Of a stretch of DNA of 27,417 nt, positions 16,565 through 25,124 are shown one piece after another. The stretch comes from Bacteroidota bacterium (lineage in GTDB: Bacteria > Bacteroidota > Bacteroidia > AKYH767-A > JABDAW01), in contig JAHEYM010000003.1 in the NCBI GenBank assembly GCA_023251595.1, positions 7,980 to 35,396 of the forward strand. Direction: 5' to 3'. The notes below the pieces were generated by a model. That model made no database searches. It saw only the letters and a list, made by a program, of their open reading frames with translations, and was not told the origin of the DNA. The position numbers were made by a program, and so were the translations under genes. Within the stretch, counting starts at the first letter, position 1, and every line of letters starts with the position of its first letter.

Positions 16565-17878
16565 TACGCCGAAACGCTGGAATTTTTATTCGGTCGATTG
16601 CCGATGTTTCAGAGATCAGGTCCTGCGGCATATAAACCGGATCTTGGAAATACAATTAAACTTTGTTCAATACTCGGAGACCCGCACATTGGTTTGAAGT
16701 GTATTCATATCGCAGGCACAAATGGAAAGGGCTCAACCTCGCATTTTCTTGCAGCAATTTTGCAACAAGCCGGATATAAAACAGGGCTTTTCACTTCTCC
16801 CCATCTGAAAGACTTCAGAGAACGAATCAGAATTGACGGGAATATGATTTCCGAGAACGAAGTTATTGATTTTGTAACCGAATACCATGATCGTTTCATG
16901 GTTGTCGGACTTTCATTTTTTGAGATGACAGCCGGTCTTGCATTTCACCACTTCAAACAAAACAAAACAGATATCGCCATTATCGAAACCGGATTAGGAG
17001 GAAGACTTGACTCTACAAATGTTGTCTCCCCTGTGTTATCAATTATTACGAATATAGGATTTGATCATATTTCATTATTGGGAAATACGCTTGAACAAAT
17101 TGCTTTCGAAAAAGCGGGAATTATCAAGCAAAATACGCCCGTAATAATTGGTGAAAAAAATATTAATTCCACCAAAGTTTTTATTGAAAAGGCGAAAGAG
17201 AAAAACGCAAAAATTATTTGGGCGGAAGAAAGTGTAAGTTTGAGTCAAATAAATTATGCCGACAATTCAAATTATATATTAAAATTTAATGCATTAATTG
17301 CAGGCGTAGAATCAATTGAAAACATTGAATCGGGTTTGTCAGGATCGTATCAAATATCAAATGTCAGAACGGTTTTGACAACAATTTCTGAATTAAAAAA
17401 ACTCGAATTAAATATTCCTGAAAGTGCAATACAAGACGGATTCCGTGATGTAGTGAAGCTTACAGGGCTGAGAGGACGTTGGGAAAAAATCGGAACATGT
17501 CCGACAACAATATGTGATGCAGCACATAATGAGCATGGGATAACACAACTTCTGAAACAGGTTTCGATGATGAAGTTCCGGCAACTTAGAATTGTTTTTG
17601 GAACAGTATCGGATAAAGACATTTTACCAATATTGGAACTTCTTCCGAAAGAGGCAATATATTATTTTTGCAACGCAGACATACTGAGATCGATGAAGGC
17701 GAAGGAATTGAAGTCGAAAGGAAATGAAGTTGGGTTGAAAGGTTTGAGTTATCCATCTGTAGAAAAAGCACTTCTTGCAGCAAGAATGGAATCACAAAAA
17801 GGTGATATGGTTTTAGTGACGGGAAGTATTTTTGTGGTAGGGGAAGCGCTAGAAAACGTTCCAGATCAGTTTCCTTAA
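16559..17878 (+). CDS. folC: Folylpolyglutamate synthase / dihydrofolate synthase
   Basis: The 439-residue product from ATG 16559 is normal for FolC, which joins Glu to dihydropteroate and adds further Glu to folates with ATP. Motifs are the P-loop AGTNGKGST at 52-60, LFTSPHLKDFRERI, DIAIIETGLGGRLDSTN, SIITNIGFDHISLLG, the lysine-carbamylation region EKAGIIKQ, LRGRWEKI, and the domain-closing DAAHNEHGI. A larger frame continues upstream over the end of the TonB-like gene, but that extension reads through the neighbouring coding region, and MTYAETLEFLFGRLP is a typical FolC N-terminus. The start falls inside a dispersed repeat (16542-16564). No close promoter box is seen; transcription from the TonB-like gene is likely. 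Confidence 0.93.
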   Translation: MTYAETLEFLFGRLPMFQRSGPAAYKPDLGNTIKLCSILGDPHIGLKCIHIAGTNGKGSTSHFLAAILQQAGYKTGLFTSPHLKDFRERIRIDGNMISENEVIDFVTEYHDRFMVVGLSFFEMTAGLAFHHFKQNKTDIAIIETGLGGRLDSTNVVSPVLSIITNIGFDHISLLGNTLEQIAFEKAGIIKQNTPVIIGEKNINSTKVFIEKAKEKNAKIIWAEESVSLSQINYADNSNYILKFNALIAGVESIENIESGLSGSYQISNVRTVLTTISELKKLELNIPESAIQDGFRDVVKLTGLRGRWEKIGTCPTTICDAAHNEHGITQLLKQVSMMKFRQLRIVFGTVSDKDILPILELLPKEAIYYFCNADILRSMKAKELKSKGNEVGLKGLSYPSVEKALLAARMESQKGDMVLVTGSIFVVGEALENVPDQFP

Positions 17879-17890
17879 ATCCGGAAATCT

Positions 17891-17948
17891 TTGACCCTAT
17901 CCCCGACGCTTCCCTACCCTACGCGACTTCCCAAATGGGGAGGAGAAA
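17891..17948. repeat. C-rich/G-rich palindromic intergenic element, copy 2
   Basis: This stretch begins TTGACCCTATCCCC and ends CTTCCCAAATGGGGAGGAG. CTTCCC at 17927-17932 and GGGGAG at 17937-17942 form a 6-bp hairpin with an AAAT loop. It parallels the element after mscS at 15618 in order and composition, so both are likely diverged copies of one intergenic repeat. It follows the folC stop by about 12 bp. Confidence 0.55.
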
Positions 17949-17981
17949 AGAGAATGGAGTAAATATTTGGACCATTTTTCG

Positions 17982-17989
17982 TACTTTTG
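17982..17989 (+). promoter_or_regulatory. -7 box upstream of the broken small secreted gene
   Basis: TACTTTTG matches TAnnTTTG and lies 42 bp before the ATG at 18032. The -33 region has a TTTG only 12 bp upstream, closer than usual. It would drive the two damaged genes that follow. Confidence 0.45.
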
Positions 17990-18031
17990 AGTCTGTGAAT
18001 CATACGAGACGTATTTTAATAAACAGATAAA

Positions 18032-18203
18032 ATGAAATACACTATATTTTTAATTTTTGGTTTAATAATATATTCTTCAAGTCTAGACCATACTGCCGAA
18101 CAATGCTGATCAAACTGAAATTGGATGTAAGGATATGAAGAATGCAGAGGAAAGGAAGAATGTAAGAACCGCTGAAATGATTACGAAGTATTGCAAGAAA
18201 TAG
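18032..18203 (+). pseudogene. Small secreted Cys-containing protein, frameshifted
   Basis: ATG 18032 opens a signal peptide (MKYTIFLIFGLIIYSSSL) that runs into a TGA at 18107-18109 after 25 residues. In the next frame, directly after a TAG, an open stretch from about 18087 encodes TILPNNADQTEIGCKDMKNA and ends TAEMITKYCKK at a TAG at 18201-18203. One-base indel repair near 18080-18090 would join the two into a secreted protein of about 57 residues with two Cys. A perfect -7 box lies upstream and a broken metallophosphoesterase begins 7 bp downstream. I do not recognise the family. It may be a true pseudogene or a one-base assembly error; no long homopolymer is present at the break. Confidence 0.6.
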
Positions 18204-18209
18204 AAATTA

Positions 18210-18838
18210 ATGAAAATTCAATATTGCTCTGATCTGCACATGGAATTCAAGGAAAACAAAAATTTCCTGAAACAATTTCCGATAAAGCCGGGAGGTGAGA
18301 TGCTGCAACAAAATGTGGAACGCTGAATGAGAAGATACGGGAAAATATTTTCCTGGTGAATAACATTGCCATGAAACACACAGATATTAATTTTATTTTT
18401 TCAACTCTATGGTCTAAAATATCTCCTGAAAACGAATGGCAGATCGAAAGAAGGATGGGTGACTTCCATTTAATTAAATACAATGGTTTCCGGTTTTCCT
18501 CGGATCAGTTCAACCAGTTTCATGATGAAAGCATGTCGTTCTTGAAGCGAGAACTCGAATCAAAAACCACGAATAAGACAGTTGTCGTGACCCATCACGC
18601 CCCGACTTTTTTGTATTATCCGGAAAAGTTTAAAGGTGATCTTTTGAATGAAGCATTCGCCATAGAGTTGTTCGATTTCATAGAATCTTCTGGTCCCGAC
18701 TACTGGATTTACGGACATCACCATTCCAATACGCCTGATTTCTCAATCGGTAAAACCCGATTGGTAACAAACCAGTTGGGATATATAGAATCGAATGAGC
18801 ATTACCTGTTTAGTACGGAAAAGGTGTTTGAGCTGTAA
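18210..18838 (+). pseudogene. Metallophosphoesterase with internal deletion
   Basis: The N-terminal piece from ATG 18210 reads MKIQYCSDLHMEF and continues to about KPGGEML, then is out of frame and stops at the TGA ending 18325. In a second frame from about 18305 the protein resumes (ATKCGTLNEKIRENIFLVNN) and stays open to the TAA at 18838. Homologs I recall are about 240 residues. The missing segment, roughly 45 residues, should hold the GDxxD metal motif and GNHE. Motif 1 (SDLH) and the later His motifs (THHAP, YGHHHSN) remain. The enzyme would therefore lack metal ligands and the phosphate-site Asn-His, and should be inactive. The ATG at 18356 could start a 160-residue fragment, but it would have no N-terminal active-site half. 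Confidence 0.8.
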
Positions 18839-18879
18839 ATAAATTCTGCATTTGTATGTTCAGCTGTTTGTATAGTAAT

Positions 18880-18913
18880 AAAAAAGCACCTACCATTTTC
18901 ATCGTAAGTGCTT
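18880..18913 (-). terminator. Terminator downstream of tRNA-Val
   Basis: On the minus strand AAGCACTTAC pairs with GTAGGTGCTT (one G-U pair) around a 10-base loop, followed by a run of T. It lies just past the 3' end of the tRNA and ends its transcript. Confidence 0.8.
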
Positions 18914-18924
18914 GATTATCAGTG

Positions 18925-18999
18925 TGGGAGTTGAGGGGTTCGAACCCCCGACCCTCTGCTTGTAAGGCAGATGCTCTGAACCAGCTGAGCTAAACTCCC
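18925..18999 (-). tRNA. tRNA-Val (anticodon UAC)
   Basis: The minus strand folds as a standard cloverleaf of 75 bases. The acceptor arms are GGGAGTT/AACTCCC with discriminator A, the D-arm is GCTC...GAGC, the anticodon stem TCTGC/GCAGA encloses loop CTTACAA with anticodon TAC, and the T-arm is GGGGG-TTCGAAC-CCCTC with one G-U pair. UAC decodes valine codons (GUA and, with wobble or modification, others). CCA is not encoded, so the nucleotidyltransferase must add it. Its own promoter lies upstream (minus strand, 19051-19044) and a terminator follows at 18913-18880. Confidence 0.96.
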
Positions 19000-19043
19000 A
19001 TATTTTTTAAGAACTAAACTTCATCCCAGCGAATTCGGGACTG

Positions 19044-19077
19044 CAAAAGTAGTAACTTTTTGTTTGCAAAGCCCAAA
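19044..19077 (-). promoter_or_regulatory. Promoter of tRNA-Val
   Basis: The minus strand has TACTTTTG (19051-19044) with a TTTG 22 bp upstream (19077-19074) and another at 15 bp. The expected start is about 35-40 bases before the mature tRNA 5' end at 18999. Confidence 0.6.
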
Positions 19078-19135
19078 TTTGTGATCAAAGCTGAGATTGA
19101 GGGTGTTTAACTACGCAATACCGGTTGATTCTACC

Positions 19136-19143
19136 TAATTTTG
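19136..19143 (+). promoter_or_regulatory. -7 box upstream of the second YD-like protein gene
   Basis: TAATTTTG matches TAnnTTTG and ends 24 bp before the ATG at 19168. No clean TTTG was found at the expected -33 distance, so confidence is moderate. It supports ATG 19168 over the TTG at 19159. Confidence 0.5.
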
Positions 19144-19167
19144 CCTGTTTCCTGATTTTTGACAGCT

Positions 19168-20109
19168 ATGAAAATTTGCTTCTATCTATTGACTGGCGTG
19201 TTGGTTACACTCACTGCATATTCATTTGCTCAACCGTATCCTAATTGTCCTGTTTTCCCAGACGCGCTGCAACGGGTTAAAACTACTAATGACAGTACTT
19301 GTATGAAAATAGGTGTCAAAGAACTCTCTATCAATGTTCCCCATCCCTCGAGCTTGTACTACACCGAATCTGATTGGTGCAAAATTACGCATACATTCAC
19401 GAAAGACACCGTGACAGAGACTCGGGAAGATGTAAATGCAATGTACGGTTATGGATTGTCGATCTCGACATTCGACGTACATGGAAATCCGTTTGAAATA
19501 AAAATAGCTCACAATCAAGGTCAGGCATTAGGGATGTGGGAGAGGCATATATATAAAGGTGGAAACAAAATTTCTTTCTTGAAGTTTTATAAAATTGATA
19601 GTGATAAATATTCTGATAAAGAAAATTACACTTACCATGAAGATACATTGACAAAATGTGAGCGTTTTGATCAAGGGGAGCGTTTAATTACAGATGAAAC
19701 ATTTACCTATCACATACTCGGCGGCAGAATATCAGATATCGATGTTTACGACGAGGTCAGATCTTCACACAAAAAAATGAAATACAAATATGATGGTGCC
19801 GGAAGGTTAATAAAAATTGAGTACAGTCATCAAATACCTTTTTATATAGATGAAGCGACTTATGATGAACAGGGCAGAATAATATTTTTGAAACACACAG
19901 ACAATGATCACCACTATCCGGACACGGTCAAGACTACGCGGTATGAGTACAATAAAAATGGCCGGCTCATTAAGTTAATTACATTGCTAGGTCCTGATGA
20001 GGACATCACTATTATTTCTTATAGATCTGACGGATTGCTGGACAGTATCAGATATGGGGTTAAGGGGGAAAAAGAAACATACAGAGAGGAGTATATATAT
20101 ACATACTGA
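19168..20109 (+). CDS. Secreted YD-like repeat protein
   Basis: The protein has 313 residues from ATG 19168. A signal peptide (ICFYLLTGVLVTLTAYSFAQ) is followed by a unique N-terminal region with two or more Cys. The C-terminal half has imperfect YD-like units: KYDGAGRLIKIEY, TYDEQGRIIFLKH, YEYNKNGRLIKLI and SYRSDGLLDSIRY, spaced 24, about 30 and 24 residues apart. It ends in EEYIYTY, echoing the aromatic end of the protein at 107-688. Both are probably exported YD/RHS-type repeat proteins, with no toxin domain visible. It is a single gene with its own -7 box, convergent with the histidine kinase 25 bp away. The function is unknown. Confidence 0.8.
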   Translation: MKICFYLLTGVLVTLTAYSFAQPYPNCPVFPDALQRVKTTNDSTCMKIGVKELSINVPHPSSLYYTESDWCKITHTFTKDTVTETREDVNAMYGYGLSISTFDVHGNPFEIKIAHNQGQALGMWERHIYKGGNKISFLKFYKIDSDKYSDKENYTYHEDTLTKCERFDQGERLITDETFTYHILGGRISDIDVYDEVRSSHKKMKYKYDGAGRLIKIEYSHQIPFYIDEATYDEQGRIIFLKHTDNDHHYPDTVKTTRYEYNKNGRLIKLITLLGPDEDITIISYRSDGLLDSIRYGVKGEKETYREEYIYTY

Positions 20110-20134
20110 ACTGGCCAAGATTTTTAAAAACAAT

Positions 20135-23100
20135 TCAATTCTTTTTATCGAAAACTGCGGAATAGATTTTAGAATATAATAATTTTTCATTAAAAGGTTT
20201 GGAGATATAATCGTTCATCCCAGCATTATGACAGCGATCTGTTTCTCCTGAGATAGCGTGTGCCGTCAGCGCGATAATCGGTATGTGGTTTTTGGGAGAT
20301 TTAAAATTATTTCGGATACAACGGGTCGCTTCATATCCATCCATTTCAGGCATCTGAATATCCATAAGAATAATATCAAAATCACTGTTTTCTAATATTT
20401 CGAGTGCGATTCGACCGTTATCCGCAACTTCAACAACGCAGTTCCAATCCGATAGAATTTTACTCGCAAGCATTTGATTGAATTTATTATCTTCGACAAG
20501 CAGGACCCGAAGATTATCTAATGGTCCCATTTGTTCAAAAGAGACTAATTCGTCAGGATCAGATTTCGGTGAAATTATATTACGATTCATGAATTTTATT
20601 TTGAAAGAAAACTCAGAACCTATACCTTGTTTGCTTTTTACTTTAATTTCACCATCCTGAAGTTCGATCAACTGTTTTACAATAGCCAGACCTAATCCCG
20701 TTCCCCCAAATTGTCGCGTCGTACTACTGCTCGCCTGCGAAAACCCCTCAAAAATAAAGTCTAACTTTTCCCGGGGAATACCAACCCCTGTGTCAGAAAC
20801 CGTAAATTGCAATTCGACATTTTGATCATCACATCCCAGAAATTCAACATTCGTTTTCACTTCACCCTTCTCAGTAAATTTAACAGAATTGCCGATCAGA
20901 TTTATTAAAATCTGAGTCAATCGCGTTGGATCACCGATCAGATATTCAGGAATTAAAGGGTCTATAGAATAAGATAATTTTATATTTTTCTCTATTGCTT
21001 TCGGCAGGAGAAGCTCGTTAACCGCGGACATTATTTGTGGAAGCTGCAATTCAATTTGTTCAAAAATAATTTTCCCCGATTGAATTTTGGAAAAATCGAG
21101 TATGTCATTAATTATGACCATCAGATTTTCGCCGGATGTCTTAATTACTTCAAGATATTGCTTTTGTTCGGAGGTTAAAGAGGTTTTATTCATAAAACCG
21201 GTGAACCCGATAATTGCGTTCATCGGGGTCCTGATTTCATGACTCATATTTGCAAGAAACTGCTCTTTCACTTTCATCATTCTTTCCACCTCACTTTTAG
21301 CTTCAATCAGATCGAGCAGGGTTTTTTGGGTTTGAAGAGCAGATTGTTCAGCAACCATGTTCGCATTTAATAATTCCTCCTCCATTTTTTTACGGGTCGT
21401 AACATCAGATTCAATCACGATTATTCTCGCGATATTTCCTTTACTATCAATGATTGGAGACATTGTCCTAATTACCCAGAGATTCTTTCCCAATTTCGAA
21501 GATTTCTTTATTTCATAAGTAACTGCCTTTTTCTCTCTCAAAACGCTATTGAGATATATTCGCTGCTTATCAATCTCTACGGGATCGTGACCCAGCAGAA
21601 TCTCGCCATCAGAATTCAAAACCTCGTCAGGTTGATAACCGGAAAGTTTTGTAAACCCTTCGTTCACCCATTCGATTAATCCGAACTTATTCCAGATAAT
21701 TACAGAATTATTCGATTGAGTAGCAGCTAAAGCAAGTTGACTGTAAACCTGAGTTGCTTTTATCTCGGTAATATCACGGATAATGGAAAAAATTTGTTTT
21801 TTCTCCCCGATATCAAATGCCTTCAATGAATAAGCGATATCGACTACTGTTCCACTTTTATTTTTTATCGCTGTTTCACCATGATCGGCCGAATTAATAT
21901 TTGCCTCGAATCTTCTTCGAAGTTTCGAAGAAAGAATGTCTCTCTGATCTTCGACAACCATATCAAAAAAAGAATTCATTTCATATAATTCATTTTGAGA
22001 ATAACCATATATTTTACACAATGCATCATTCACGTAAATAAATTTTTGTCCTTCCGTAATGGCAATCCCCTCACCCATCTCACTCTGAGCCCGTAATAAA
22101 CTTTCATACTGCAGAGTTTGCCTTCTTAAATCTTCTTCAGATTTTTGCCGTTCAGTAATATCCCTAGCGATCAATAGTATTTCGTCTGAATCCCCCACTC
22201 CGGGAATTCTTGATCCGGAGATCAGTACGGGAAGCATTGACTGATCCGGCTTTTTTAGATAAACCGTCTCACCCTCTGTAAAGTTGCCTTTCTGAAGACG
22301 GTTCCGGATGTTCAACAAGAATTTATCAAATTCATCATGATTATAATAAAATGATGAGCCCAAAGAATATTGTTCCACATTCACGCTTTTAATTCCCAAC
22401 ACCTCAGATCCGATAGAATTAATATATTTCAATTCTCCACGAGGTGAAATAATCATTAAAATATCTGTGATTGTTTCCAGAACGACTTTAGATGCGATCT
22501 GTAAAGAGGTTCGTAAAAATTTATATCTTACCAATGAAATGATAGCAGCTATGGAGAAAAACGTCATGAACGACGAGGCGACAGGAATCGGTTTCATCTG
22601 AAAATAACTAGGCAGAATTACCTGAGTAAAAATTCCCTGAATAACAGGAGTGGCGAATCCGAAAGCCATCAAAAGTGTCTGCATTCTCTTTTCCCTGTTA
22701 TTCCAGACTTCAAAGGCGTGATAAAACAAGAATCCGAGCATAATCATCGCGAGGACTGAAATCCATGCCCCTTCTATAATGGTCAGAGGGGCATTAGAAG
22801 GCTTGGGAATCCAACCCCAAAACTCAGAATATTCGAGTTGATAGTCGATCAGCCCTGCCGCGATAAAATTTTCAAAAAGAAGGACGGGAAAATATAATAT
22901 GAATAAAAGAAGAAATGAATTCAGAAGTTTTTCTCTCCTCGAGTAACACATTGTAAAGTGCAATCCCACAGGTCCTATCAACAAGGCACCGGGCGCTAAT
23001 AATTTATTCCACAAGGTCGCAGTTTCAGTTGTAACACTCATGCGTGACAATGCATCGGAGAATTGCCAAATAGTGAGAGATAACAAGAAGATTGCAAAAG

Positions 23101-23236
23101 AATAAACCATCACATCCTTTTTCAACCGGATGACTACGTAGATAAAAATTCCAAGGTTTATCACTGCAGGAATCAGCGCAAGGAGAATGCTTTGCCACCG
23201 TCCAAAATTGAGATCGAAAAGTTCATTCGATACCAT
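20135..23236 (-). CDS. Hybrid sensor histidine kinase (7TM, three PAS, HisKA, HATPase, receiver)
   Basis: The 1033-residue kinase-regulator fusion starts with an N-terminal 7TM-type sensor region (about 1-245; hydrophobic stretches such as ILLALIPAVINLGIFIYVVI and AWISVLAMIMLGFLFYHAF). Three PAS domains follow at roughly 250-370, 385-500 and 505-625 (each ending near DITERQK, DITEIKA, DVTTRKK). The HisKA H-box is FLANMSHEIRTPMNAII with phospho-acceptor His666. The ATPase has the N box LTQILINLIGNSVKF, DTGVGIP, and GGTGLGLAIVKQL. The C-terminal receiver has LLVEDN, phospho-acceptor Asp959 in LMDIQMPEMDG, and the conserved Lys in ISKPF. No DNA-binding output domain is fused or adjacent, so it probably relays to a partner elsewhere through a phosphotransfer protein. 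The ligand is unknown; 7TM domains of this type often bind small molecules. Confidence 0.93.
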   Translation of the reverse strand: MVSNELFDLNFGRWQSILLALIPAVINLGIFIYVVIRLKKDVMVYSFAIFLLSLTIWQFSDALSRMSVTTETATLWNKLLAPGALLIGPVGLHFTMCYSRREKLLNSFLLLFILYFPVLLFENFIAAGLIDYQLEYSEFWGWIPKPSNAPLTIIEGAWISVLAMIMLGFLFYHAFEVWNNREKRMQTLLMAFGFATPVIQGIFTQVILPSYFQMKPIPVASSFMTFFSIAAIISLVRYKFLRTSLQIASKVVLETITDILMIISPRGELKYINSIGSEVLGIKSVNVEQYSLGSSFYYNHDEFDKFLLNIRNRLQKGNFTEGETVYLKKPDQSMLPVLISGSRIPGVGDSDEILLIARDITERQKSEEDLRRQTLQYESLLRAQSEMGEGIAITEGQKFIYVNDALCKIYGYSQNELYEMNSFFDMVVEDQRDILSSKLRRRFEANINSADHGETAIKNKSGTVVDIAYSLKAFDIGEKKQIFSIIRDITEIKATQVYSQLALAATQSNNSVIIWNKFGLIEWVNEGFTKLSGYQPDEVLNSDGEILLGHDPVEIDKQRIYLNSVLREKKAVTYEIKKSSKLGKNLWVIRTMSPIIDSKGNIARIIVIESDVTTRKKMEEELLNANMVAEQSALQTQKTLLDLIEAKSEVERMMKVKEQFLANMSHEIRTPMNAIIGFTGFMNKTSLTSEQKQYLEVIKTSGENLMVIINDILDFSKIQSGKIIFEQIELQLPQIMSAVNELLLPKAIEKNIKLSYSIDPLIPEYLIGDPTRLTQILINLIGNSVKFTEKGEVKTNVEFLGCDDQNVELQFTVSDTGVGIPREKLDFIFEGFSQASSSTTRQFGGTGLGLAIVKQLIELQDGEIKVKSKQGIGSEFSFKIKFMNRNIISPKSDPDELVSFEQMGPLDNLRVLLVEDNKFNQMLASKILSDWNCVVEVADNGRIALEILENSDFDIILMDIQMPEMDGYEATRCIRNNFKSPKNHIPIIALTAHAISGETDRCHNAGMNDYISKPFNEKLLYSKIYSAVFDKKN

Positions 23237-23308
23237 TATTCGTCTAACGGTATATAGAAGAGGAGGTTACAGTCAGAGGGTTTAATCCACGCCTGCAATT
23301 TAAATCGC

Positions 23309-25029
23309 TTACTTACTATGCAGTACCATTTTCCCGACAAATGATCTACCTTTAACGTCCTTCAGTTTCCAGAAATATATGCCGTTTGTAATATTGTTAA
23401 GAGATAGATTGATTTCACCTGTAGAAAATACAACCGAACGAGTACTAATTAATCTTCCGGAAATATCATATATTTCAAATATATAATTATCAGAAGAATT
23501 TTTTATTGGAAAATCAAATGATATCCTGAAATTTCCATCGTTCGGATTCGGAAATATCTTTGGTTCCGGTGAATTATTATTTATTGAAAAGGGATCTATT
23601 CCGGCAGTCCAATGAACCACATTTACATAAATCATCGAACCAGAAACTCTGAGCAGATTCGCTGAGTCGCAAAATGTACTTGCACAACCTGTAGCATCTG
23701 TGATGGTGAGACAAATATTATAAAATCCTGAAGCTGTATAAGCGTGACTCGGATAAGCGACGGTGTCCGTATTTCCATCGCCCCAAGACCAAAGATATTG
23801 TAAGGGTGGTGCTCCGGAAGCCAAGTTCATCGCATTATAATAATGCAGTTGCGTGGTGTCGGGTGAAATTGTAAAATAAGATGAGCATGAAACCTCCAAT
23901 AAATTTCCGGTTGGGGCGGAGCCATCGTTGGTTCCATCCAGATTATGAAGATCAGTGAATAAGTTCGAGACAGTATTGAATGAAAACACCAAACCGTTTG
24001 CTGGTGAGGTTCCACCTCTTGCTGCCATACCATATAATAATCCGTTGCTGCTTTGAATTAATCCTGACAAAGGATCGGCGCCATCTGCGGTTCCCCAGGT
24101 GAAATCATGGACAACATTATAATTTGTGGAGCTGGTATCGAGACTGAAAATAACACCATAATTATTTAATCCGCCTTGAAAAGTCATTCCATATAATTTC
24201 CCATTTGAAGCAAATGTTAAATTTGAAACTCCGTGAGAACCATGTGTGTTGTCGAAAGCATAAGGCGAACTAACAAGGCCGGTTGATAAATTATAACAAT
24301 ATATTGCACCGACACTATTCAAACCACCTGCATCTGTCATACCGTATATTTTACCATCGGGGGCCTGGATGGGTGTACCGAATGGGCTTGTTCCTGCTAC
24401 ACCACCAAGATTATGCGCACTCGCGTACGTATTCGTGGCGATATCAAAACTGAATATATTTCCGTTGGCTAAATTTCCGTCGATACTTGTTCCATATAAT
24501 TTCCCATTCGCAGCGAGAATCAGACCGCCTTCACAATCGCCACCCGTATCATTTCCCAAGAGCTCATATAATTTTGTATATATATTTGCATTGAGATCAT
24601 AACTGAAAATAACACCACCATTGAAAGTGCCTCCATAGGCAGTTATTCCATATAACATTCCTGATGCGGTTTCAACCAAATCGCCAAAAGGGGAAGAACC
24701 GTTTGTTCCATTAAAATCGACTAATTTCGTATAGATTCCTGTGACCGGATCGACCGTAAAAATAACCCCTGAATTATTACTCCCACCGCGTTGAGTCATT
24801 CCGAAGAGTCTCCCATTATGCGTTTTAATTAAAGTGCCCCGCGGTCCTGCACCATTTGTTGAGTCGAATGCATATACAACCTGAAACCCGGTTCCATCGT
24901 GGTTCATTCTGAAAATAGTACCGAAGCCGTGCGAGCCTCCGGTGGTAGTCATTCCCCATAATTGAGAATTTTGCGCGTTTGTATTAATCCGCTAAACAGG
25001 AACAGAAGTATATAAAATATATTTTTCAT
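23309..25029 (-). CDS. T9SS-exported GloVer-repeat and PKD protein, frameshifted at the signal peptide
   Basis: The body (stop at 23309; first in-frame Met at 24952) is 547 residues. About seven repeats of GloVer type (cycles like NGKLYGMT-GG-N-GVIFSYD) fill roughly residues 1-350, then comes a PKD domain (LWSWGDGNTDT...HAYTASGFYNICLTI) and a type A T9SS sorting domain (PKIFPNPNDGNFRISFDF...GIYFWKLKD...GKMVLHSK). The true N-terminus lies upstream: ATG 25029 encodes the signal peptide MKNIFYILLFLFSGLI, but this frame meets a TGA ending at 24949. The body frame reads NAQNSQLWGMTTTGG and joins at about 24980. A one-base indel therefore separates signal peptide and body. Promoter 25059-25090 supports the 25029 start. 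As read here the full protein could not be exported; sequencing error or recent inactivation are both possible. Confidence 0.75.
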
Positions 25030-25058
25030 ATAAATTAATTTGGGGGATTTAAGATGAC

Positions 25059-25090
25059 CAAAAGTAGTGGATTATTTCTAAACCGACAAA
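25059..25090 (-). promoter_or_regulatory. Consensus promoter of the GloVer/PKD gene
   Basis: The minus strand has TTTG (25090-25087), a 20-bp spacer and TACTTTTG (25066-25059), the best -33/-7 match in the window. It lies 29 bp before ATG 25029, showing that the signal-peptide start belongs to this gene. Confidence 0.7.
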
Positions 25091-25124
25091 ACAAAAATAA
25101 AAGGGTTTCTTGGATTTTATCAAG

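Noticed and set aside
16434..16655. Minus-strand frame containing LSLSKCRHWG
   Set aside because: It is the other-strand false translation of repeat copy 2, overlapping folC and the TonB-like gene.
19168..20109. Second YD-like protein as an RHS/polymorphic toxin
   Set aside because: It is too short, with no RHS core, cleavage motif or toxin domain, and no immunity gene beside it.
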